A DNA stretch of 5,053 nt from NCBI GenBank assembly GCA_902464175.1, contig CABQHZ010000114.1:1-5053 (forward strand), written 5' to 3'. Position 1 is the first letter of the stretch; the number at the start of each line of letters is the position of its first letter. The notes beneath the pieces were generated by a model that searched no databases, was not told the origin of the DNA, and saw only the letters and a program-made list of their open reading frames with translations. Both the position numbers and the translations under genes were made by a program. This document shows, one piece after another, positions 1-5,053 of the stretch. Origin of the DNA: an uncultured Collinsella sp. (GTDB lineage: Bacteria > Actinomycetota > Coriobacteriia > Coriobacteriales > Coriobacteriaceae).

Positions 1-173
1 GCAAGGGGTCGATAGCTTTGCAATTTCAAAAAGATGATTGAGGCAGAATGTCAATCCTGGTCTAACAGAGCCAAAAATAAAGCCCCAAGCGCTAAAAGTG
101 TTCGCCCGGTTGCAAACCCACACCTCACGCAGGGCTGATAAATCGTTTTAGCAAGAGCTAAATCTACCTGATT

Positions 174-301
174 TTCGGAAGTATGCGGCAAATTCTGAAA
201 CCTCCGAGCACAGCCTGTTTTTTCACAACAAAATGCCTGATAAACTAGCCTCAAAAGCCAGGTCTGCTCATAGGGTTTAGATTTTGCCGCATACTTCTGG
301 A
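174..301. repeat. Long imperfect inverted repeat (about 50-nt arms)
   Basis: The outer 15 bases pair perfectly: 178-192 (GAAGTATGCGGCAAA) is the reverse complement of 283-297. Complementarity continues inward with scattered mismatches: 194-199 with 276-281, 201-203 with 272-274, 206-210 with 265-269, then, after a one-base shift, 213-217 with 259-263 and 219-223 with 253-257. By hand count, about 37 Watson-Crick pairs and three G-U pairs fall within the 48-nt arms 178-225 and 251-297. The outer edge extends to 174:301 with further G-U pairs. The loop is about 25 nt (226-250). Neither side has a T-run, so it is not a normal intrinsic terminator. It ends about 50 nt before the start codon at 354. 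It could be a MITE-like or REP-like dispersed element, a structured leader RNA or a pair of inverted operator sites; the sequence alone does not decide. No target-site duplication is evident. Confidence 0.75.
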
Positions 302-342
302 TTGACGCTGGCATCACTCGCTTCAAAGAGATGATTTCGGCC

Positions 343-348
343 AGGAGG
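343..348 (+). promoter_or_regulatory. Strong ribosome binding site for the gene starting at 354
   Basis: AGGAGG lies five bases before the ATG at 354. It is close to a perfect anti-16S match at standard spacing. It fixes the start of the nuclease-like gene and argues that the gene is translated. Confidence 0.8.
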
Positions 349-353
349 GCATT

Positions 354-1427
354 ATGGACCTGACGCTTTGCGGGCAATCCGCCTTTAACTACTACCGTAT
401 CCCGCCGCAGGTATTAGGCCTTTACCCCGCCATTAGCCTTGGCAATATGGATCGCAGATGTTGCGGCCTCGGAAGTCATGCAGTTGTAAAAGACCTGCTT
501 CACGCACCGCTTCACAGGCTTGTATTCACTCGGGCACAATCCGGGTCGCGAAGCCTGTTTAAATCGCACCTCCTGATCCAAGAACCACCTCCGGGGTCGT
601 TTAGGCAAACTGAACATGGATTTGATGTCACGTCGCCCGAGTTTACGCTGCTCAGCCTTGCCACGCAGGTCTCACGCAACCAGTTACTCATGGCTTGCTA
701 CGAGATGTGCGGCTCCTTTGCAGTGTTTAAGCCCTGCGAGCGAACGCAGCAACAACTCGATGAAGCCATTTCGCTTAAGCTCATTCCGCCCGACTGTGGT
801 TGGAAACGCGTTGTCGACACCAAGGGCAATGACACCAACTTGTGGAAGCGCACGCCGCTTCTTACCGCAGCGGATATCGCCGCGTTCGCCAAGCAGGCCG
901 CAGGCCTGCGCGGCGTTAAACAACTGCGCTGGGCGGCCGAGCACATGACGGGGCAGACCGCCTCGCCCTTCGAAGTACAGACCTCCATGCTTGTCTCGCT
1001 CCCCCGCAACGAGGGCGGCATGGGCATCAACATCGCAAACAACGTGCGCATCCCACTCAGTGAAGCCGCGCGCTCACTGTATGACAAAACCTGCTGCTAC
1101 GCCGATATCCTCATCGAGAGCAACACCGACAGCATGGGCGTCATCTTGGAATGCCAAGGCCGTTCCGCCCACGATGGCGAAGCCGCAAGCCTCTCCGATG
1201 CCGAGCGCACCACCGCGCTCACCAGCATGGGCTATGACGTTATCCAGATAATCTATGAGCAAATCAAAGACACGAAGAGCTTTAACAACATCGCCGAGCT
1301 CATTCATAAAAAGGCTGGGCTCCCCTACATCCCAAAGACCGATCAGGAGCGTACCACCGAAGATGCCCTGCGGCGGGAGCTATTGGTCGATTGGGATGAG
1401 CTGTTCGCCGTCAAGCCGGCCGGCTAG
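354..1427 (+). CDS. DUF559/Vsr-like PD-(D/E)XK nuclease-fold protein with AbiEi-like N-terminal half
   Basis: This is a 357-residue soluble protein with no signal peptide or membrane segment. The N-terminal half includes LCGQSAF (5-11) and VTSPEFTLLSLA (92-103). The latter recalls the TSPxRTLxDLA-type motif of actinobacterial AbiEi-like/DUF559 fusion proteins. Residues 167-193 (TPLLTAADIAAFA, then AGLRGVKQLRWA) match the usual linker helices before the nuclease domain. The C-terminal domain, about 203-322, shows SPFE (E207), YADI (D251), ILECQG (E266 and Q268) and H273. It ends with an Asp-Ala-Glu-Arg helix and a MGYDVIQI strand, as in Vsr-like folds. I infer the active site as E207, D251 and E266-x-Q268, with Gln where Lys or Asp is more usual. 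The biological role is unknown; defence, an orphan antitoxin-like regulator or DNA repair are all possible, and no toxin partner is adjacent. The start is supported by AGGAGG five bases upstream. The stop overlaps the convergent gene by four bases. The first third is less GC-rich than the rest. Confidence 0.7.
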   Translation: MDLTLCGQSAFNYYRIPPQVLGLYPAISLGNMDRRCCGLGSHAVVKDLLHAPLHRLVFTRAQSGSRSLFKSHLLIQEPPPGSFRQTEHGFDVTSPEFTLLSLATQVSRNQLLMACYEMCGSFAVFKPCERTQQQLDEAISLKLIPPDCGWKRVVDTKGNDTNLWKRTPLLTAADIAAFAKQAAGLRGVKQLRWAAEHMTGQTASPFEVQTSMLVSLPRNEGGMGINIANNVRIPLSEAARSLYDKTCCYADILIESNTDSMGVILECQGRSAHDGEAASLSDAERTTALTSMGYDVIQIIYEQIKDTKSFNNIAELIHKKAGLPYIPKTDQERTTEDALRRELLVDWDELFAVKPAG

Positions 1428-1435
1428 CAGCTAGC
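1414..1435. repeat. Palindromic cluster at the convergent gene junction
   Basis: AGCCGGCCGGCT at 1414-1425 is a perfect 12-bp palindrome. It is followed by GCTAGC twice (1423-1428 and 1430-1435), itself a palindrome. The cluster covers both stop codons of the convergent genes. There is no flanking T-run on either strand, so it is at best a weak bidirectional terminator and may be only a consequence of GC-rich codons. Confidence 0.4.
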
Positions 1436-2272
1436 GATCAGGGGGACTGCGGGAACGTCAGAAGCAGCAACGCGGGCCGCAAATCCCGCCTCGGTCAGCT
1501 CGATGACTTCGGTAAACGTTGCGTCGAAGAACTCCTCGGTTAGCAGGCGATACGGCGGATGATCGGGCTCGCCGGGGTTTTCGCGTACAATCTCGTGCAT
1601 GACGCCGATAGTCTTGAGCACATACTCCTTATGGATGGGATACTGCCCAAAACGCGTCGCCGCAGTATACAGGCGATCGGTCGCGCGCGGAATCGAAACA
1701 ATGCCGAGCGTCTTACCAAACCAGTCAAAGTCGCCTTGCTTTTTAATGCGGAATTCCTCGCACGGCTTGCCGCCGTGCGCCTCCAGGTACTGATTCACGC
1801 GCGTATTCCATACGGTATCCGCCACCAGATGCGACCAGACGCCCAGCGTCAAATCGAGCAGCGACTGCGCCACGTCACCGGGCGCGAGCGAAAGCTCGCT
1901 AGCACCGGGACCGGCAACCGGCTCGGCGTCCTTGTAGCGTTGGGGATAATGCACCCGATTGAGTCGCTCGCGCTCCTCGGCGATCGAGGTCGCGGCAGCC
2001 GGCGTACCAACAGACGCCCCTTTGAGCAGCGGCGCCACATAGGTATCCCAGAACTCGTGCTCGCGCGGCTTAGGGATAGGCTCGGGGTTTGCAAAGTGCG
2101 TAATGCGATACGGAATGGGATCAGCGATACCAGGGACCATATAGCCCACGAAGATATCCGGAACAACGCAGCCAAACAAAAAGGCATTGCGGTCGCGCAC
2201 GCTACTGGCAAGCGCACCGGTGCGCTCCAGCAAACGCTCCGTCTGAGCAATATGAATGTTCCAGCTTGGCAT
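1424..2272 (-). CDS. Probable zinc-dependent phospholipase C / P1-nuclease-like family protein
   Basis: The gene encodes about 282 residues if it starts at the ATG at 2272 (MPSWNIHIAQ). An in-frame ATG at 2284 would add four residues, but that second possible start lacks a good ribosome site, whereas GGGGGTG at 2276-2282 sits correctly for 2272. Numbering from 2284, likely metal ligands are spread as in the zinc-dependent phospholipase C (Zn_dep_PLPC) family: H11 in NIHIA, D43 in VVPDIF, H63 in ITHF, H76 in HEFWD, and H152/D156 in GVWSHLVADTVWN. The last motif recalls the G-x-x-x-H-L-x-A-D helix of these proteins. There is no signal peptide or membrane span, so a cytoplasmic location is inferred, unlike the classical secreted phospholipases C. 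The substrate is unknown. The gene lies 79 bp after cbiO on the same strand, with its own candidate promoter. A link to metal uptake is possible but not shown. Confidence 0.65.
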   Translation of the reverse strand: MPSWNIHIAQTERLLERTGALASSVRDRNAFLFGCVVPDIFVGYMVPGIADPIPYRITHFANPEPIPKPREHEFWDTYVAPLLKGASVGTPAAATSIAEERERLNRVHYPQRYKDAEPVAGPGASELSLAPGDVAQSLLDLTLGVWSHLVADTVWNTRVNQYLEAHGGKPCEEFRIKKQGDFDWFGKTLGIVSIPRATDRLYTAATRFGQYPIHKEYVLKTIGVMHEIVRENPGEPDHPPYRLLTEEFFDATFTEVIELTEAGFAARVAASDVPAVPLIASC

Positions 2273-2275
2273 AGC

Positions 2276-2282
2276 CACCCCC
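2276..2282 (-). promoter_or_regulatory. Ribosome binding site favouring the 2272 start
   Basis: On the minus strand GGGGGTG matches GGAGGTG at six of seven bases, with the GG-rich core five bases before the ATG at 2272. Its first G is the third base of the alternative upstream ATG at 2284, so the two starts exclude each other in practice. The alternative start has only CAGG before it. Confidence 0.55.
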
Positions 2283-2297
2283 ATAAAAACCTGGATA

Positions 2298-2306
2298 ACT
2301 ATACCA
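2298..2306 (-). promoter_or_regulatory. Candidate extended -10 promoter for the phospholipase-like gene
   Basis: The minus strand reads TGGTATAGT, which fits an extended -10 (TGnTATAAT) with one mismatch. Transcription would begin near 2291, about 19 nt before the preferred ATG at 2272. No good -35 hexamer lies 17 nt upstream, which is tolerated when an extended -10 is present. Support is moderate to weak. Confidence 0.35.
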
Positions 2307-2315
2307 TCACGGCAA

Positions 2316-2331
2316 AGCCGCGCGGGCGGCT
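2316..2331 (-). terminator. Weak hairpin after cbiO, possible partial terminator
   Basis: A perfect 6-bp GC-rich stem with a 4-nt loop (AGCCGC / GCGGCT) lies 21 bp past the cbiO stop codon. In the direction of cbiO transcription only TTT at most follows the stem, then GCCG. It could slow or partly end the ECF operon transcript before the next gene, but it is not a strong intrinsic terminator. Confidence 0.3.
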
Positions 2332-2351
2332 ACGCACGCTCTACGCAGCAA

Positions 2352-3146
2352 CTATTCCGCAGCGCCGCTTTCGGTTCCATACGACGGCGAAGGCGCCTCG
2401 ACCACATGGTGATATCGATCGATATAGATTGCACGGGCACCCAGGCGTCGCACCAAATCCTGGTGATGTGTGCTCATCAAGACCGTCTTACCGGCAGCAA
2501 CATAGGCCAGTAGAAAGTTGACCACGATGTCGCACGAGTCCTCGTCAAGTCCGTTGGTAGGCTCGTCGAGCACCAGGATATCGGGGTTCATCGACACGAC
2601 GGCAGCCAGCGCCACGCGCTTCTTTTGCCCGCCCGAAAGCTGATAGGGCGAGGCATCGACCAGATCGGCAACCTGGAACAGCTCCATGGCATCGCGCACG
2701 CGGCGCTCGAGCTCGTCTGCCGGCAGTCCCATCTGCGCGGGACCAAAAGCAACTTCCTCGCCCACCGTAGCGCAGAACAGCTGGGCGTCGGCATTTTGAA
2801 ACACAAAACCTACGCGCTGATGAAAACGCTGAGCGGCCGCGGAATCCTTTAGAAACGCCTCATCGATCACGTGCCCGTCAAACAGGTATGCCCCTGCGTC
2901 CGCGAGTTCAAGGCCGTTAATAAGACGCATAATCGTCGTCTTACCGCAGCCGTTGGGACCGAGCAGGGCGACGAGTTCACCACGATCGATCTGCAGCGAC
3001 ACGCCATCGACAACCGTATGCCCCGCATAGGAGAACAGCACGTCGCGAAACTCGATGAGCGGCACGCTCTTGGCGCCAGTAGCACCGCTCGCGCCCATCA
3101 CGCCATTCGTATCGTTTGCCAAAACGTCGCCCTTCCCTATCCACAT
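2352..3146 (-). CDS. cbiO: ECF transporter ATP-binding protein (cobalt/nickel)
   Basis: This is the cytoplasmic ATPase that powers Co2+/Ni2+ uptake through CbiM and CbiQ. Numbered from the GTG at 3182, it has the full ABC set in order: Walker A GPNGCGKT (75-82), Q-loop Q129 in FQNADAQLF, signature LSGGQ (182-186), Walker B ILVLDE (202-207) and switch His239 in STHH. FQNADAQLF followed by VGEEVAFGP is characteristic of ECF/CbiO ATPases. The conserved domain begins only at about residue 42 (LIEFRDVLFSY), so the first ~40 residues are an extension or a mis-set start. The candidates are GTG 3182 (overlapping the cbiQ stop), ATG 3146 (20 bp after it, weak GGGCGG upstream) and ATG 3098. I prefer 3146. 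Only one ATPase is seen, so CbiO probably acts as a homodimer. It is the third gene of the cbiM-Q-O operon. Confidence 0.88.
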   Translation of the reverse strand: MWIGKGDVLANDTNGVMGASGATGAKSVPLIEFRDVLFSYAGHTVVDGVSLQIDRGELVALLGPNGCGKTTIMRLINGLELADAGAYLFDGHVIDEAFLKDSAAAQRFHQRVGFVFQNADAQLFCATVGEEVAFGPAQMGLPADELERRVRDAMELFQVADLVDASPYQLSGGQKKRVALAAVVSMNPDILVLDEPTNGLDEDSCDIVVNFLLAYVAAGKTVLMSTHHQDLVRRLGARAIYIDRYHHVVEAPSPSYGTESGAAE

Positions 3147-3166
3147 CGACGGCTCGGCCGCCCGCG

Positions 3167-4009
3167 CTACAGCACCGCGCACAACACGGCGAGCAGCACC
3201 ACGACGGCCGCATAGACCGCATCACGCCAGCCAAACCCGGCGCGCGCGGGTGCCGGATACGCACCGGCAAAGCCGCGGCAAAGCATAGCCTCGTCCATCG
3301 CGCGGCTGCATTCCATCGCCTTGATAAAGGTCATGCCCATGATACCCGCGATCGAATCGGTACGCGAAAACCCCTCAGGCGCGCGACCCACACTGCGCAG
3401 CATGACCGATTCGGTCAGATCATGCGCCGTTCGGCCCAGCACCTCGATGTGCTTGAGCGCCATATCAAACGTAAAGATGACCTCGTCGGGCAGATGTAGC
3501 GTCTTGAGCGCCGCCGACATGCGACTCCAGGTGAGCGTCCACGAAACGCCCAGCACCAGTGACACGTTAATGAACGTCTTGAGTGCAATCTTGAGCATGG
3601 CGCCCGTGGCGGAAGCACCCAGCAGCAGGGCAGGCAGCGCCAAAACCACGGCAAACCCCGCGGCAGCCAACGCCGGCACAAAGGTAGCGCGCAGCCCGCG
3701 TACAGGGCGCACCGCGACCAGTACCAACGCGGTCGCCGCCATTAGCATCAGGTATAGCGGGCTCTGCGTCAGGCACACGCACAGAACGCAGACGAACATC
3801 CCCACCAGGCGCACCGGAGCCGAAACGCAAGAAAGGGCGCGGTCGACCATCGACCCGCCCTCGTTCGCGCCTCCACCCAGGCGAACCCGCTCAAGCAGGC
3901 TCGCCAGGTGCAGGACATTCTTTTGCATTACACGATGCCGAGCCCCCGCGGGCTCGTAACGCTGCTCGACCGCAAGCCAGCTAGGCAGCTCGGCTATTGC
4001 CATGAGCAC
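3167..4009 (-). CDS. cbiQ: ECF transporter transmembrane (T) component CbiQ
   Basis: This is the integral membrane coupling subunit that links the CbiO ATPase to CbiM. From a GTG start at 4009 it has 280 residues, near the upper end for the family. Membrane spans are likely at about 64-80, 84-101, 110-131, 143-160 and 262-280. The long amphipathic part between them (162-245) contains the two coupling motifs that contact the ATPases: SVMLRS (201-206) and EAMLCRG (240-246), equivalents of the Ala-Arg-Gly-type motifs of EcfT proteins. About 60 polar residues precede the first span, more than in many CbiQ proteins. AAGGA lies five bases before the GTG; the ATG at 4003 is the alternative start, with 11-base spacing. 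The start overlaps the end of cbiM by 23-29 bp, which implies translational coupling and one transcript. Confidence 0.85.
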   Translation of the reverse strand: MLMAIAELPSWLAVEQRYEPAGARHRVMQKNVLHLASLLERVRLGGGANEGGSMVDRALSCVSAPVRLVGMFVCVLCVCLTQSPLYLMLMAATALVLVAVRPVRGLRATFVPALAAAGFAVVLALPALLLGASATGAMLKIALKTFINVSLVLGVSWTLTWSRMSAALKTLHLPDEVIFTFDMALKHIEVLGRTAHDLTESVMLRSVGRAPEGFSRTDSIAGIMGMTFIKAMECSRAMDEAMLCRGFAGAYPAPARAGFGWRDAVYAAVVVLLAVLCAVL

Positions 4010-5053
4010 CGCTTTCCTTGACCGTCAGCGAGACCAGGCGGAATGCGATGGTGAGCACCGCCACGCCAATCACGCCCGAAAGAATATACATCGCAGCCTG
4101 GCCGGCAAAGCCAAGGCCCTGTTCCTCGGAATAGGCCTGCAGATAATCGCCCGTGGGCAGGGCATCGGCAAAGGTCGGGGTGTCGAGGCCGACTGAAGCC
4201 TGCAGGCTGTCGTCGCCAGCCTCCTGAACGGCAGTCGCGGCGCCCTCGGCGTCCCACTCGCCCCAGGCGTCACCCGTGGCCAGCAGGCCCAGCGGCGTGG
4301 CCACGACAAGCACGGCGACCAGGATGAGCGTGGGGACCAGCGAGGTCTTCTTGGCGGCAGCGCCCTCGGCAGCAAGCTGGCCATCGACGGCCTCGGGCCC
4401 GACGATAACGCTCGGCGCCGTCTTCTTAATGAAACCGTAGATGGCGGCCGTCGCCACGCCCTCGATCACGCCGGCAACCAGCATATGCGGGATCAACATG
4501 GCAGGAATAGCCACGGACAGCGGGAAGGGGCAGTACAGCGGAGCGCCCGAAGCATTCGTAAAGAGCATCGGCTGAATACCGAACTCGATTGCCGCGCACA
4601 GGGCCGCCAGGCACAGGCCGACCCAACCGCTCACGATGGCAGAAGCCGAGGCGCCCCAGCTCTTGTCGTGCAGACGGCTGTTGAGCGCACGGAAGACGAT
4701 AGCAGCGGTAAACGGCAGCACAAAGGCCATGTTAAAGCAGTTGGCGCCAAAGGACAGAACGCCGCCGTCGCCAAACAGCAGCGCCTGCAGCGCGAGTGCA
4801 ACCGAGACTGCAATGGCAGCAGCCTCGGGGCCTAGCAGCAGCGTGATGAGCGCGCCACCAACAGCGTGACCAGTGGTGCCGCCAGGCAGCGGCACGTTGA
4901 ACATCATGAGCAAAAAGGAGAATGCGGCGCAAATGCCCAGGAACGCCATGTGCTCGCGATCGAGCGTGGCGCGTACCTTTTTGATGCAATGGACCCAAAC
5001 GGGCACCATCGCCACCGCCATAACGGCATCGGTCTGCGGGGACAGATAATTAT
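3981..5053 (-). CDS. cbiM: ECF cobalt/nickel substrate-binding component CbiM with CbiN/NikN-like C-terminal domain (5' end cut by window)
   Basis: This integral membrane protein binds Co2+ or Ni2+ outside the cell and delivers it through the ECF complex. The frame has no stop up to the window edge. Before the Met at 5021 it reads NYLSPQTDAV, which matches the family N-terminus (MHIPDNYLSP type), so the true start lies just outside and 5021 is internal. Conserved stretches from the 5021 Met are FSFLLMMFNVPLPGGTTGHAVGG (about 34-56), FGDGG (83-87) and FGANCFNMAF (91-100). H52 in TTGH becomes residue 67 if 15 residues precede, the expected position of the metal-binding histidine. After the CbiM core, a span at about 227-249, the motif LLATGDAWGEWD (246-257), an external loop and a last span at about 305-332 form a CbiN/NikN-like tail, so no separate cbiN is needed. 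Cobalt and nickel cannot be told apart here. Confidence 0.87.
   Translation of the reverse strand, partial: NYLSPQTDAVMAVAMVPVWVHCIKKVRATLDREHMAFLGICAAFSFLLMMFNVPLPGGTTGHAVGGALITLLLGPEAAAIAVSVALALQALLFGDGGVLSFGANCFNMAFVLPFTAAIVFRALNSRLHDKSWGASASAIVSGWVGLCLAALCAAIEFGIQPMLFTNASGAPLYCPFPLSVAIPAMLIPHMLVAGVIEGVATAAIYGFIKKTAPSVIVGPEAVDGQLAAEGAAAKKTSLVPTLILVAVLVVATPLGLLATGDAWGEWDAEGAATAVQEAGDDSLQASVGLDTPTFADALPTGDYLQAYSEEQGLGFAGQAAMYILSGVIGVAVLTIAFRLVSLTVKESGAHGNSRAA

Larger units (their letters stand above)
1..353. other. Non-coding region upstream of the nuclease-like gene
   Basis: No coding sequence in this stretch is convincing. It is visibly more AT-rich than the genes to its right. It contains the large inverted repeat at 174-301, described separately, and a small perfect hairpin at 147-162 (TTTAGC, loop AAGA, GCTAAA). 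That small hairpin has no T-run behind it, so it is not a clear terminator. The first 21 bases can form a weak 6-bp stem (1-6 with 16-21, one G-U pair), which might be the tail of a terminator for a gene left of the window. I see no convincing -35/-10 promoter pair. TTGACG at 302-307 resembles a -35 box, but the bases 17 nt downstream (AAAGAG) are a poor -10. Confidence 0.6.

Noticed and set aside
174..301. Inverted repeat as an intrinsic terminator or a CRISPR unit
   Set aside because: There is no T-run after either arm, the arms are far longer than terminator stems, and there is only one pair of arms with no repeated spacer pattern.
302..330. Possible sigma70 promoter with TTGACG at 302-307
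   Set aside because: The -10 position at 17-nt spacing reads AAAGAG, and no better hexamer occurs at 16-18 nt, so the match is to one box only.
51..377. Minus-strand open frame of 108 codons covering the inverted repeat, with Cys-rich segments
   Set aside because: It starts inside the well-supported plus-strand gene, runs straight through the palindrome and shows no family resemblance I recognise. An open frame across a repeat is a common source of spurious genes.
1559..2521. Plus-strand open frame of 320 codons antisense to the phospholipase-like gene and cbiO
   Set aside because: Its arginine- and histidine-rich composition is typical of the opposite strand of GC-rich genes. It crosses two real minus-strand genes that have clear motifs.
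3321..3959. Plus-strand open frame of 212 codons antisense to cbiQ
   Set aside because: It is rich in Ser, Arg and Thr with no domain motif, and it lies entirely within cbiQ, which has membrane spans and coupling motifs.
4900..5053. Cobalamin riboswitch or NikR operator for the ECF operon
   Set aside because: All sequence up to the edge is cbiM coding sequence. Any leader or operator would lie outside the window.

Overview
The window is a GC-rich bacterial chromosome segment. Its content suggests a Gram-positive actinobacterium, most likely in the Coriobacteriia (Collinsella/Olsenella-like). That placement is a recollection of how these protein families look in that group and was not checked by any search.

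The layout from left to right is as follows. (1) Positions 1-353 carry no gene I can support. Positions 174-301 form a long imperfect inverted repeat with about 50 nt per arm, directly upstream of the first gene. (2) Positions 354-1427 (+) encode a single protein with a C-terminal DUF559/Vsr-like PD-(D/E)XK nuclease-type domain. Its N-terminal half resembles the AbiEi-like proteins often joined to this domain in actinobacteria. (3) Positions 1424-2272 (-) encode a probable zinc-dependent phospholipase C/P1-nuclease-like protein. The two genes converge and their stop codons share one CTAG. (4) Positions 2352-5053 (-) hold a tightly packed energy-coupling-factor (ECF) transporter operon for cobalt or nickel. 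In transcription order it is cbiM (substrate-binding component with a CbiN/NikN-like tail, cut by the window edge), cbiQ (T component) and cbiO (ATPase).

The three ECF genes would form one membrane complex. CbiM captures Co2+ or Ni2+ outside the cell, its tail replaces a separate CbiN/NikN subunit, CbiQ couples the membrane part to the ATPase, and CbiO hydrolyses ATP. A cobalamin riboswitch, NikR site or promoter for this operon would lie beyond position 5053 and cannot be seen. The phospholipase-like gene follows cbiO after a short gap with a weak hairpin and a candidate extended -10 element, so it may be expressed separately.

Most of the window is ordinary. The least explained parts are the inverted repeat at 174-301 and its possible link to the nuclease-like gene that follows it.
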